A DNA stretch of 46,716 nucleotides from assembly GCA_002683345.1 (NCBI GenBank), contig NYSX01000015.1, positions 1 through 46,716 on the forward strand, given 5' to 3'. This document shows, one piece after another, positions 18,017 through 26,427 of the stretch. This stretch comes from Flavobacteriales bacterium (GTDB lineage: Bacteria > Bacteroidota > Bacteroidia > Flavobacteriales_D > Sanyastnellaceae). The translations under genes were made by a program, and so were the position numbers. The notes beneath the pieces are model-generated. The model did not search any database, was not told the DNA's origin, and was given only the letters and a program-made list of their open reading frames with translations. Position 1 is the first letter of the stretch, and each line of letters begins with the position of its first letter.

Positions 18017-20392
18017 TTATTTCTTCAATTCAAATTCTGTGAGTTGGTCCCGCACGCGTAAGCCAAAAGTGCCTGGCTCTACCACATGCTTAAGTTTGAG
18101 TCCGACAAAGCCAAGGTTCGATGTTGGGACGCGTAACTGAACCTGTTTTGTTGCACCAGCGCCCACAAAAACGCGTTTGTAGGCCCTGAGTTTCTCCATG
18201 TTCGGAGTAATGGACGCAACGCGGTCTTGCACAAACAACATGACCACTTCAGCACTGGCACGGTTCCCAAGGTTTTCAAGGGTCACCTCCACGAGCAACT
18301 CGTCACCCATGTGTATATCACCCTCGTTCAAAATCCGCAAAGCGGTTGTTTTTACCTCGCTGTAGCTCAGACCATGGCCAAACAAATACTGCGGCCTGTA
18401 TGCGCTTTTCTTCGCATTTTTATGAACATCTTCTGTCCCTTTGCGATCGTAGGTCACGTGAGATGATGCCTCCCGTGGCCAAGTGAAAGGAAGACGTCCG
18501 GATGGATTGTAGGCCCCACTGAGAACCTGGGCAATCGCAGGTGCACCGAATTCCCCAGGCAGATAAGCCATCACCACGGCGTCCATGTCTTGCTCCACCT
18601 GTGAGAACGTACGAGGCCGACCTTGGACAAACACCCCCACCACTTGAATCCCTGTGGCTGCGACTGCACGCACGAGGTCCAGTTGGTTGTCAGGAAGACG
18701 CAAATCACCGATGTTGCCAAAAATCTCTGTGTATGGCATTTCCCCCAGAAACAACACTGCCACTTCCGGATTGGAACCCTCCATTGCTTGGATCACCCTT
18801 TGAATGTCCTCTGCACCGAATTCCATGTCATCCAGCGCTTCAAATGCAATGCGACTGGCCCCAAATTCTTCGCGCAATCCCTCCACGGCTGTCAATCTCC
18901 CGGGATTGTTGTACTTGGGATTTTTGCCCTGCCACGTGCCCGACCAGCCTCCATTCAACGCATTCAATGAGTTGGCAGTGGGTCCCGACACGAAAATCGT
19001 ACCGGTGCCTCCCAATGGCAACAGAGGCTGATTGGGGTACACCGCATGGGTTCCTTCGTTCTTCAACAACGTAATGCACTCAAGTGCTGCACGCGCTGCA
19101 GGTCCAGCCAAGGCCTGACGTTCGTCTTCTGTCAGTGCTGGAGGCAATTCAAATCCCCCTTCTTCCAAAAGCCCAAGTTTCTCCTTCACGGAGAGAATTC
19201 GACGAACGCTCAAGTCGATGCGGCTTTCCGGGATTTGGCCTTCTACCACGAGTTCTTTCAAAAGAACCGGAAATTCCAGGTCTTGCGGCACCATGCTCAT
19301 GTCAATCCCTGCCAAAATCGCCATTCTGATGGCTTCTTTGTATGTGGCCGCCACACGATGCCTTTTCACCAAGTATTTGATGTCTTCCCAATCTGTCACG
19401 ACCAATCCCTCAAAACCAAGCTCACCACGAAGGATGTCTGTCAGCACGAAGCGATTGACGTGCGTTGGAATGCCATTCATCTCCCCACTGTTTACCATCA
19501 CAGTCATCGCACCCGCGTCGACGGACTGCTTAAAAGGTGGTAGAAAAATCTCTCGCAGCTGACGTTCTGGGATGTAAGCTGGCGTGCGGTCTTTCCCACT
19601 CCATGGGGTGCTGTAACCCATGTAGTGTTTGAGTGTGGCTGCAACTTTGACGGGGCCTTCTTGAAAACCCCGCACCATGGCCTCGCCCATGTCGCCAACG
19701 AGCATGACATCTTCGCCAAAGGTTTCCCAAAACCTCGGCCAACGAGGGTCACGTCCGACGTCCAATACCGGAGCAAAATTCCAAGGAATGCCACACGCAT
19801 CAATTTCTTGCGCTGTCCCTTCTGACATTTTTCGAACCAACGCGGTGTCCCATGTTGCTGCCAGTGCAATCTGCTGCGGCCCCAAGGCCGCTCCCGATGT
19901 GTAAGTTGCGCCATGAATGGCATCCACCCCATACAAAGTGGGGATGCCCTTGGCTGCGATGCTTGCCTTTTGGATTCCAGAAACGAGTTCGCGCCATTGC
20001 GCGGTCGGGTATGCATGCCCACCACAATTCAGCACGCTCCCGATGCGCCCTTCCTGAAATGCAGCGTGCAGTTTGCTTTCGTCCAAAGCATGGGGCTCGT
20101 CAAGAACAACGTAAACTCCGGGTTTTTCACTCAGCTCTCCTTCACAAAGCATATTCAACGTCAGCTGAGTCATTTCTCCCACCTTGTCGTCCAATGTCAT
20201 TCCAGACAACAGGGATTCCACAGCAGCTGAACCGCGAAACTTCTCAAGCTCGGAATCTGTGATGCCGGAGTGGGCCACGTCATTTTTACACGACGTTCCC
20301 CCGAACATCCAAACCAGCGCGAGCGCACAGGCGACCATGCAATTACGGCGAGTGATTTTAGGGCACAAGATGGTTGCGAGGGAAAGGCGCAT
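18017..20392 (-). CDS. GH3 family beta-glucosidase lipoprotein
   Basis: 791 residues. The N-terminus has a basic stretch (KITRRN) and hydrophobic segment ending GGTSC, so Cys 35 is a likely lipid anchor. The GH3 (alpha/beta)8 domain spans about 60-400: GMTLDDKVGEMTQL, YGVDAIHGATY, NFAPVLDVGRDPRW, the KHYMGY substrate loop (Lys 255, His 256) and VVTDWEDIKYL with the nucleophile Asp 334. The GH3_C sandwich follows (ALECITLLKNEG, FVSGPTANSLNALNGGW, GRLPFTWPRE), then an Fn3-like tail from about 690. It should release glucose from beta-linked gluco-oligosaccharides in the periplasm or at the surface. It is the first gene of the operon. Base composition is visibly lower in GC than its neighbours (30 of 60 at 19801-19860 against 35 of 60 at 12601-12660). 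Confidence 0.94.
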   Translation of the reverse strand: MRLSLATILCPKITRRNCMVACALALVWMFGGTSCKNDVAHSGITDSELEKFRGSAAVESLLSGMTLDDKVGEMTQLTLNMLCEGELSEKPGVYVVLDEPHALDESKLHAAFQEGRIGSVLNCGGHAYPTAQWRELVSGIQKASIAAKGIPTLYGVDAIHGATYTSGAALGPQQIALAATWDTALVRKMSEGTAQEIDACGIPWNFAPVLDVGRDPRWPRFWETFGEDVMLVGDMGEAMVRGFQEGPVKVAATLKHYMGYSTPWSGKDRTPAYIPERQLREIFLPPFKQSVDAGAMTVMVNSGEMNGIPTHVNRFVLTDILRGELGFEGLVVTDWEDIKYLVKRHRVAATYKEAIRMAILAGIDMSMVPQDLEFPVLLKELVVEGQIPESRIDLSVRRILSVKEKLGLLEEGGFELPPALTEDERQALAGPAARAALECITLLKNEGTHAVYPNQPLLPLGGTGTIFVSGPTANSLNALNGGWSGTWQGKNPKYNNPGRLTAVEGLREEFGASRIAFEALDDMEFGAEDIQRVIQAMEGSNPEVAVLFLGEMPYTEIFGNIGDLRLPDNQLDLVRAVAATGIQVVGVFVQGRPRTFSQVEQDMDAVVMAYLPGEFGAPAIAQVLSGAYNPSGRLPFTWPREASSHVTYDRKGTEDVHKNAKKSAYRPQYLFGHGLSYSEVKTTALRILNEGDIHMGDELLVEVTLENLGNRASAEVVMLFVQDRVASITPNMEKLRAYKRVFVGAGATKQVQLRVPTSNLGFVGLKLKHVVEPGTFGLRVRDQLTEFELKK

Positions 20393-20580
20393 CGAATCTT
20401 ACGGCTTGGGCAATGAGATCAGGTGGGACGCCGCAAATCGGATGAAATCATTGTTCACTCGTGGCAAGCCTTGCGCGGCGTATCGCAAGCTACATCAACA
20501 AATTGAGAAAAGCCGTCTTTTTGGGTACAGAAGAGTGTCCAATTGACGCAAAGAACCCATTTTCTCACACGAGGTATCCA
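20393..20580 (-). promoter_or_regulatory. Leader region of the glucan operon
   Basis: 188 non-coding bases upstream of GH3 must hold the operon promoter. I see no perfect TAnnTTTG box; the nearest are weak. An inverted repeat CTTGCG (20470-20475) and CGCAAG (20484-20489) separated by eight bases is a candidate regulator site but is short and could be chance. Confidence 0.3.
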
Positions 20581-21441
20581 TCACAGGTGTCGATGGGCCC
20601 ACCAATTCATCGCCGTGTCCACACCGAGTCGGTAGTCTTGGGCCACTTCTTTGGCACCCACGGTCCAAGCGTCGGTTTGAAGCGGATAGGGAGGTGCAAT
20701 CTCCTCCCAGGTTCGGCCGTGGTTGTCGCCTCCTCGAAGCAGGCGGTCGACCGTGTCGTTGTACCGCTCGTAGCCTTCCAAAAACAGCGGCGCCAAGACC
20801 TTGTTGTGCCGATGCCAGTACATCCCAAAAGAATCCACGTAGCTCTGGGAAGCGTGGTCACCCATGGGCCTGGTGCGCACCACCAAGATGTGCCGACCGC
20901 CCATCTCCAGGGCCTTGTCCAGCGGCAACGGATCGGAATATCCCCCGTCAAACATCCACTCTCCGCGGAATTTGACCTTGCCGCGAGTCACCATGGGCAA
21001 AGACGACGACGCCACAAGCGCGTCCATCCAATCTCGCCCTTGGGGCTCAATGTATCGAGGCTCCCCCGTTTCCAGATGCGTCGTCACGACGATGGCTTGG
21101 GTGGTTTCCTGGGCGACACCCAGAGTGTCCAAATCGAGCGGTGCATGCCGCATGACGTGTGCCCTCAAGTGGGACAAATTCATCAACCCTTCTTTCGACC
21201 ATGCAGAGGAAAACCGGATGAAGGTGCCGTCTTCAACCAAGTCACGTGAGATCCTGTAGAAATGCTTGTATTGGCCAGACAGGTAGGTGGCCATCACCAT
21301 GGATCCCGCGCTGATCCCGTAGATGCGATCGAACTTCAAAGGCCCCAGCAGGAGCAAAGCATCCATGACCCCGGCCGTGAAGGCACAGCGCAGACTTCCT
21401 CCTTCGAGGATGAGGGTGTCGTATGGTGGTTGGGGATTCAT
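20581..21441 (-). CDS. Patatin-like phospholipase (YjjU type)
   Basis: 286 residues. The patatin oxyanion-hole block LILEGGSLRCAFTAGV comes at residues 10-25, the catalytic serine is in YGISAGS (Ser 44), and the catalytic aspartate is in FDGGYSDP (Asp 165), giving an intact Ser-Asp dyad. No signal peptide or membrane segment is seen, so it should be cytosolic. The layout matches the short YjjU/RssA-like bacterial patatins that hydrolyse acyl chains of phospholipids. It is a single gene with 48 bases before its upstream neighbour. The true lipid substrate is not shown by sequence. Confidence 0.9.
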   Translation of the reverse strand: MNPQPPYDTLILEGGSLRCAFTAGVMDALLLLGPLKFDRIYGISAGSMVMATYLSGQYKHFYRISRDLVEDGTFIRFSSAWSKEGLMNLSHLRAHVMRHAPLDLDTLGVAQETTQAIVVTTHLETGEPRYIEPQGRDWMDALVASSSLPMVTRGKVKFRGEWMFDGGYSDPLPLDKALEMGGRHILVVRTRPMGDHASQSYVDSFGMYWHRHNKVLAPLFLEGYERYNDTVDRLLRGGDNHGRTWEEIAPPYPLQTDAWTVGAKEVAQDYRLGVDTAMNWWAHRHL

Positions 21442-21489
21442 GCGCGTCTCTGTAAGATAAGACGCAGCAGGGCAATCAACGTTGCCGCA

Positions 21490-22593
21490 TCAAAGGTCCC
21501 ACTTGGGACAGGTGTTGCATTCTCGCTCGGAAGTGCCCCAGCGGAGGGCCACCCCAGCGCTGACGTAATCCGCACGCCAGTCGGTGAATCGCAACGACAC
21601 AAAGGCATCCAGGGTGGGATGAACCGAGAGAAAAAGTTGCGCTTTGTTGTAGCCGTGAATGAACCCAGGCGTGGGGTTGACCAGCACCGCCCCTTTGATC
21701 AAATCCAAACGCGCCCGACCAAACAACCACGACCACCCCGCACTCAACCCCGGCTGCAACCGGTCCAACGGGTTCGTGGCCACGCTGTCTGACGGGGCAT
21801 CGGTGTTGTCGTCTGCGCGCAGTGCACCGTGGTGCACAAGGGCCGCTTGGGCGGTGACCCCGTACCGAGGCGACAACACGTACGTGGACTGGGCAAACAA
21901 CTCTTGGACCCCGTAGACATGGCCGCCATACGCTCCATGGTCTCGACCGCCGATGCCCAACCCCACTGCGTGGCGCCATTGACGCGGGTCCGCGCCATCC
22001 ATGTACACCTTGCGACGCGGCGTCTCTGCGACGCGGACGATCAACTTGGCGTGTGGCGTGTTGATGCCTTTGTTCGGTCGGCGAAGTCCCCCATTGCTTG
22101 TGTGCAGGATGCCCAGTCCCAAGCTGATGGGACTGTCGTTGGCCACAGTGATGCCCAGTCGGATCAGGCCATTGAGGTGAGAGCCCACTGCGATGAGGTC
22201 TGGGTTGGGCTCTTCCGGGTTGTAGACGCGCGAATTGTACGCCAAACCCGTGCTGAACGACCACCCCACGAGACGGGTTTGTCCCGTCCGCAAGGTCCAG
22301 CCCAACTGAGGCTGCCAGCCGTAGAGGGAGGAACCAATGCGGTGCATGCCCACAAATCCCCCGTGCTCCACGCCACCGAAAAAGGCAGCCCACCCGTTGG
22401 TGGCGCGTGTCATCCATCCCACATGGGCCCCGAATGCCGCAGATTCCACGACGTCTTGCATGTCCCCTTCCGCAACCCAAACCCCGCTCGTCGCACTGAC
22501 TTCCGTGGGCCACCACTGCATTTGGGCTTGGGCAGAATCCGTTCCGACCCAGGACAGGAGCACGAACCAACAAGACCAGACGAACTGTTTCAT
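21490..22593 (-). CDS. PagL-like acyloxyacyl hydrolase / lipid A 3-O-deacylase family protein
   Basis: 367 residues with a signal peptide (cleavage near AQAQ, residue 24) and alternating beta strands typical of a small outer-membrane barrel. The key motif LGLGILHTSNGGLRRPNKG contains His 164, Ser 166 and Asn 167, corresponding to the His-Ser catalytic pair of PagL (HxSNxG). The protein is about twice the length of Pseudomonas PagL, as is common for Bacteroidota members. It probably trims lipid A acyl chains in the outer membrane. It ends with a Cys-rich tail (ERECNTCPKW). A TTTG box lies four bases before the start codon on the coding strand. Confidence 0.82.
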   Translation of the reverse strand: MKQFVWSCWFVLLSWVGTDSAQAQMQWWPTEVSATSGVWVAEGDMQDVVESAAFGAHVGWMTRATNGWAAFFGGVEHGGFVGMHRIGSSLYGWQPQLGWTLRTGQTRLVGWSFSTGLAYNSRVYNPEEPNPDLIAVGSHLNGLIRLGITVANDSPISLGLGILHTSNGGLRRPNKGINTPHAKLIVRVAETPRRKVYMDGADPRQWRHAVGLGIGGRDHGAYGGHVYGVQELFAQSTYVLSPRYGVTAQAALVHHGALRADDNTDAPSDSVATNPLDRLQPGLSAGWSWLFGRARLDLIKGAVLVNPTPGFIHGYNKAQLFLSVHPTLDAFVSLRFTDWRADYVSAGVALRWGTSERECNTCPKWDL

Positions 22594-22646
22594 TTCACAA
22601 AGGCGGCTTCGATCTTCATGGGGTCAAGGTAAATGTCCGCAGCCCT

Positions 22647-23441
22647 TCAAGAAGAGCGCGCCACCAAAAACCAAGCGTTGAGCAATTCCTCGCGGTTGTA
22701 GCGCATGGGTTCGCCGGTGTTTTGGTCAATGACGTCGCATCCCGCAGCCTCGCAAACGGCTTGGCCTGCTGCCGTGTCCCACTCCATGGTGGGCGCAAAA
22801 CGCGGATAGGCATCGGCCGTGCCCTCGGCCACCATGCAGAGCTTGAGGGAACTGCCCTTGGAGATGAGGTTCACCTCGCCGTGGATCGACTTGGCCTCTT
22901 CCACGTAGGCCTCCGTTTCAGGCGACATGTGTGAGCGGCTGGCCACCACCGTGAACGCGCGCGTTCCAGCATTCACAGGAAGCGACACACGGGTGTGCCA
23001 CGCGGCGTCCACATCGGCATCGGCGGAGACGTCCAAGCGCCATGCGCCTTCGCCAACTACCCCCACATACGCGTGGCCGAGAACGGGGGCAAAGACGACC
23101 CCACCCGCAACGCGGCCATGGCGAACCAAGGCAATATTGACGGTGAATTCTCCGTTGCGCTTGATGAATTCCTTGGTGCCATCCACGGGGTCGACAATCC
23201 AGAGTTCGTCCCATTGCGAGCGGTCCGCAAAAGGCATGTGTTTGCCTTCTTCTGAAAGCACGGGAATGCCCGTAGGCTCAAGGTGACGTAGGATGACGTG
23301 GTGGGCTGCGCGGTCCGCGCGGGTCAAGGGACTTGCGTCCTCCTTGTATTCGACGCCCACGTCGTCGCTCTCATAAATGTCCATGATGGCCTGGCCCGCT
23401 TCCAAGCTGGCCTTGAGCGCCACGTTGATCCAATCGTTCAT
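22647..23441 (-). CDS. cysQ: 3'(2'),5'-bisphosphate nucleotidase CysQ
   Basis: 264 residues of the inositol-monophosphatase fold. Metal-binding motifs are intact: LSEEG (Glu 64, Glu 65), WIVDPVDGTKEF (Asp 84, Asp 87) and MEWDTAAGQAV (the third Asp near residue 220). The KEF after DGT and the FTVNIALV strand are CysQ-typical. It is a cytosolic enzyme that converts 3'-phosphoadenosine 5'-phosphate to AMP, relieving a by-product of sulphate assimilation. No other sulphate gene is nearby apart from the decayed SulP transporter at 27330. A GACCTTTG box (one mismatch to TAnnTTTG) ends five bases before the ATG. Confidence 0.93.
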   Translation of the reverse strand: MNDWINVALKASLEAGQAIMDIYESDDVGVEYKEDASPLTRADRAAHHVILRHLEPTGIPVLSEEGKHMPFADRSQWDELWIVDPVDGTKEFIKRNGEFTVNIALVRHGRVAGGVVFAPVLGHAYVGVVGEGAWRLDVSADADVDAAWHTRVSLPVNAGTRAFTVVASRSHMSPETEAYVEEAKSIHGEVNLISKGSSLKLCMVAEGTADAYPRFAPTMEWDTAAGQAVCEAAGCDVIDQNTGEPMRYNREELLNAWFLVARSS

Positions 23442-23467
23442 GGCGTCAAAGGTCCGTCACGCCGCCC

Positions 23468-24475
23468 TCACTTCGCAAGGGTCATGCGCTTCACATCCGT
23501 GAAACGACCGCGATCGTTCTCCACTTCGACGCGGTAGAGATAGGATGCCGCTGGCAATCCAAGCGCTGCGAAATCCACGCGGATCACCTGTCGCCCCGCG
23601 GGCATCATGCCCAAATCCACAAAATGCACGCATTGCCCCTCTGCACTCCAGAGCGCCCAAAACACTTCGCCGGGCTGCTTCAAATCGAGGGGTATTTCGG
23701 TGGCTGTGGTGACGGGGTTGGGGAAGTTTTGGCCCAGGTGGAACACCTCCGCACGTTGCAACTCCTGATAGCCGACCCCGCTTGTGCCCGCGCCCTCGAC
23801 GGTGGCCTCGTACAAGGACACGTATTCCTGGGCCGCATCGTCCCAGGCCAAGTCGGCCATTTGGAATTCAAACCCATCGGCAAACACACCATCCTGCTCT
23901 GGCGACAAGGGGTCTGGCCCTGCGGGATACAGCTCCGGGTGGGCACTGACCGCCTCCACAACCGCATCGTGCGGCCACGTCCACTGACTGACCACGCTGT
24001 ATTGGGAACTCACAAACACCTGGAAATGCACATGCGTGACCCGGCCCGGGTACCATCCCGGAACAATGGTCACAAATTCACATTCGCCGTTGGCGTCGGT
24101 CATTTGGTATCCACGGCAATACGTCAGTGCTTCAGATTCCATGGCCGCATATCCAGAGTAGTTGCCATCGCGGTCGCAATGCCAAATGTTGACACGCACG
24201 TTGACCATCGGCTCACAATTGTCCGCCCCCACAATGCGCACCCGCTGACGCAGCTTCACCCCTTCCCGACCCTCGCGGATGTCCTGCCGAAAAAAGAAGT
24301 CGTTCTCGGTCAAATCCAAAGGAAAGGGACCTGGCGTTTCGCTGGGAACGAGCACGCAGTTTCCCCGGCTTGCGCCCCCTGACGTGGCGAGGCGTTGCGC
24401 TGAACTTGCGAAGGGGAACGAGGCGGGCAATGCCAAGGCGACTCCGACAGATTTGAGGAATTGGCTGCGTTTCAT
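23468..24475 (-). CDS. Secreted intradiol ring-cleavage dioxygenase-like protein with T9SS sorting domain
   Basis: 335 residues from MKRSQFLKSVG; a longer open frame upstream is ignored because this start gives a good signal peptide (to about residue 26). Residues about 40-235 form an intradiol-dioxygenase domain: SETPGPFPLDL, VNIWHCDRDGNYSGY, and FVTIVPGWYPGRVTHVHFQV. Candidate Fe(III) ligands are Tyr 106 or Tyr 109, Tyr 142, His 148 and His 150, so the metal site looks complete. Residues about 250-335 are a T9SS type A domain (LGQNFPNPVTTATEIPLDL, ending KRMTLAK). Such enzymes open catechol-type rings using oxygen; a surface location suggests action on external aromatics, but the substrate is unknown. 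It diverges from the membrane-protein gene with a 15-base overlap of 5' ends. Confidence 0.87.
   Translation of the reverse strand: MKRSQFLKSVGVALALPASFPFASSAQRLATSGGASRGNCVLVPSETPGPFPLDLTENDFFFRQDIREGREGVKLRQRVRIVGADNCEPMVNVRVNIWHCDRDGNYSGYAAMESEALTYCRGYQMTDANGECEFVTIVPGWYPGRVTHVHFQVFVSSQYSVVSQWTWPHDAVVEAVSAHPELYPAGPDPLSPEQDGVFADGFEFQMADLAWDDAAQEYVSLYEATVEGAGTSGVGYQELQRAEVFHLGQNFPNPVTTATEIPLDLKQPGEVFWALWSAEGQCVHFVDLGMMPAGRQVIRVDFAALGLPAASYLYRVEVENDRGRFTDVKRMTLAK
24448..24455 (+). promoter_or_regulatory. Candidate -7 box for the TTG-started membrane protein
   Basis: CAGATTTG matches TAnnTTTG at seven of eight constrained-or-free positions (first base differs) and ends five bases before the TTG at 24461, the spacing seen at other genes in this window. 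It supports that start. It lies within the start region of the opposing dioxygenase gene. Confidence 0.35.
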
Positions 24476-24994
24476 GTTGCTGAAGCTACGCCAAACGACC
24501 CAGAAACGTTGGAACTTGCGCGGCCGACTCAGAGGGAATACACGCCGCTCGACCGCGACATCTTGGCCCATTTGGCCGAACTCAATCTGGAAGAAGGGAT
24601 GTACGCACTGGGGAGCCCCTCCCCTGAGGAGCGTGCAGATCCCGAAGGCCTGGGGGCCGAATACATGGCCCGCATGGAAGGTCAACCTTACGCCGTGTTG
24701 AACTACCAACTCGAGTGGCGGGGCGACATGAGCCCCAACTTGATCCGCAGCCTTGTGATGAATCTGTTGACGTCGGGACTGTTGATTTGGCTCTTGGGAC
24801 AGCTCCAACATCCCACGCTGTTTCGACGCGTGATGCTCGCCGGTGCCGTGGGCATGGTCGGATTCATGTTCTTCCCCTGCAGCAACTTCATCTGGTTCAA
24901 GAATCCCGACATTTTTGCCCACCTCGTGGACGCCCTGGTGCCGTTCAGTGTGGTGGGACTCGTGGGCCATGCATTCCTTCGCTCAAGAACATGA
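24461..24994 (+). CDS. Small membrane protein with three C-terminal transmembrane segments
   Basis: 177 residues from a TTG start; an ATG at 24599 would give 132 residues. The N-terminal 80 residues are soluble and acidic, then hydrophobic segments lie at about 95-112 (LVMNLLTSGLLIWLL), 122-140 (VMLAGAVGMVGFMFF) and 150-172. The pattern EEGMYALGSP ... SPNLIRSLVMNLLT resembles a family of about 180-residue bacterial inner-membrane proteins that normally also carries an N-terminal membrane segment ending in LPWH; that segment is absent here because the upstream DNA codes for the opposing gene. Function unknown. The stop overlaps the start of the asparaginase gene by four bases. Confidence 0.65.
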   Translation: MAAFHVAEATPNDPETLELARPTQREYTPLDRDILAHLAELNLEEGMYALGSPSPEERADPEGLGAEYMARMEGQPYAVLNYQLEWRGDMSPNLIRSLVMNLLTSGLLIWLLGQLQHPTLFRRVMLAGAVGMVGFMFFPCSNFIWFKNPDIFAHLVDALVPFSVVGLVGHAFLRSRT

Positions 24995-26019
24995 AATCCA
25001 CCCTCGCCTTTCTTGGCACCGCCTTCGTTTTGTTGGCTTGCCAGCCCTCGCACACGGACGCTCCTCCTCCCCCGCCACGCGCGGTGTGGTCCCTCGCCAT
25101 TCACGGCGGGGCCGGCCTTTTTGGTGAAGAAGACTTGAGCGCAGCGCAACAACAGGCCTACACGGCATCCCTTGATGCTGCTCTCTCGTGGGGGCAAGCC
25201 CAACTCGACCAAGGCGCCAGCGCCGTGGATGTCGTCGAGGGTGTGGTGCGGTTGATGGAAGATGACTCCCTGTTCAACGCGGGACGTGGCGCCGTATTCA
25301 CCTCGGAAGGCACCCACGAACTGGATGCGTCCATTGCCGATGGCACCTCCCGAAATTGCGGGGCCGTGACCGGGCTTCAGGGCTTCCGGCACCCCATTTC
25401 TGTGGCGCGGGCGGTGATGGACAGCAGCGAACACGTGTTCTTCAGCGGCCACGGAGCGGGCGTGTTTGCCGCCGCACAAGGTGCCGAAACCGCGGAGCCT
25501 GCTTGGTTTGACACGCAAAAAGCCTACTCGCGATATCGGCGTGCAGCCAAGCGCGCCGGGGATGAGCCAGTGCCACTGGAAGAGAAGCGGGGTACGGTTG
25601 GGTGCGTGGCCATGGACATGGAAGGCCATTTGGCCGCGGCCACATCCACCGGAGGCATGACCTACAAACGCCACGGCCGCATCGGCGACAGCCCGATTGT
25701 CGGTGCGGGCACGTGGGCAGACAACCGCACCTGCGCCATCTCAGCCACAGGCTGGGGCGAATACTTCATTCGAACAGGGGTCGCGCAAGACATCCATGGA
25801 AGGATGCTGCACGGGAAGCAATCGCTTCAAGAAGCATGTGAGGCCAGCATTTTTGACGAAATGGGCGCCTTGGGCGGCGACGGCGGTGTGGTTGCGGTCG
25901 ACGCGCTCGGGCAGGTGGCTCTGGTCTTCAACAGCACCGGCATGTTCCGCGCTTCCGCCATCAAACAAGGGCAAGACGTGGCGCGAGACGTGGCGATGTT
26001 TGGGCCTTACGCACGCTGA
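24991..26019 (+). CDS. Isoaspartyl peptidase / L-asparaginase (Ntn hydrolase) lipoprotein
   Basis: 342 residues from the ATG that overlaps the previous stop (ATGA). Signal peptide ends VLLAC, so Cys 17 is probably lipidated. The type III asparaginase fold is clear: WSLAIHGGAG, NAGRGAVFT, LDASIADGTSRNCGAV and the autocleavage site KRGTVGCVAMD, where Thr 202 becomes the N-terminal nucleophile; GGMTYKRHGRIGDSPIVGAG and ATGWGEYFIR complete the active site. It removes isoaspartyl dipeptides and hydrolyses asparagine, here probably in the periplasm. No nucleotide or peptide transporter lies beside it. Confidence 0.93.
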   Translation: MKSTLAFLGTAFVLLACQPSHTDAPPPPPRAVWSLAIHGGAGLFGEEDLSAAQQQAYTASLDAALSWGQAQLDQGASAVDVVEGVVRLMEDDSLFNAGRGAVFTSEGTHELDASIADGTSRNCGAVTGLQGFRHPISVARAVMDSSEHVFFSGHGAGVFAAAQGAETAEPAWFDTQKAYSRYRRAAKRAGDEPVPLEEKRGTVGCVAMDMEGHLAAATSTGGMTYKRHGRIGDSPIVGAGTWADNRTCAISATGWGEYFIRTGVAQDIHGRMLHGKQSLQEACEASIFDEMGALGGDGGVVAVDALGQVALVFNSTGMFRASAIKQGQDVARDVAMFGPYAR

Positions 26020-26022
26020 CCT

Positions 26023-26427
26023 TCAGCGCGACCGGCGAGACCACGCCCAACCCAGCCAGCCGCCAATCATCAGCACCCCGCCCAACGGCGTGATGGGTCC
26101 CAGCACGGCGCGCCACCCTGCCCCGACCTCCAAGGTCGCCAGCGTCACCAGCGCCATGATGCTGCAGGAAAACAAGACGGTGCCCACCCACACCGCATCC
26201 AGCGCGACTTGAGACCGACGTTCATTTGAACTGTGGGAAGCGCCAATCAGGCCTGCCCCCATGACAAGGAGATACAGGCTTGCCGTGCCCCAAGAATCCA
26301 ATCGCTCGGGGGTCATCACGGACTCGAGGGCGTGCGCGCCCAAAGCGCCACAGGTCGCGCCCAGTGCGAGGAAGAGGGCGCCTGCGATTTGGCCCCTGCG
26401 AAAAGGTGCTGAGGAATAATCAGCCAC
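26023..26427 (-). CDS. DUF423 (YgdD-type) small inner-membrane protein
   Basis: 134 residues with four hydrophobic helices. Family signatures are GALFLALGATCGALGAHAL near the N-terminus, the SWGTASLYLLVMGAGLI helix, the FSCSIMAL segment, and LGPITPLGGVLMIGGWLGWAW at the end. DUF423 proteins are uncharacterised inner-membrane proteins. The start lies eight bases inside the end of the bestrophin gene, so the two are co-transcribed. It converges on the asparaginase gene with a three-base gap. Confidence 0.9.
   Translation of the reverse strand: MADYSSAPFRRGQIAGALFLALGATCGALGAHALESVMTPERLDSWGTASLYLLVMGAGLIGASHSSNERRSQVALDAVWVGTVLFSCSIMALVTLATLEVGAGWRAVLGPITPLGGVLMIGGWLGWAWSRRSR

Larger units (their letters stand above)
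8952..20392 (-). other. Beta-1,3-glucan (laminarin-type) polysaccharide utilisation operon
   Basis: Eight genes on one strand in the order GH3, CBM-like T9SS protein, SusC, SusD, PKD lipoprotein, GH16, Hpt, YjbR. Junctions are 11 bases, 4-base overlap, 1-base TGATG overlap, 4-base overlap, 4-base overlap, a 17- to 44-base gap depending on the Hpt start, and 4-base overlap. GH16 with a laminarinase-like active site plus GH3 beside SusCD is the standard marker set of laminarin loci in marine Flavobacteriia. No sugar sensor, sigma/anti-sigma pair or hybrid two-component regulator lies in the window. Confidence 0.8.

Noticed and set aside
24476-24970. N-terminal extension of the intradiol protein to 500 residues
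   Set aside because: It would overlap nearly all of the plus-strand membrane protein, lacks protein-like composition and would bury the signal peptide at MKRSQFLK.
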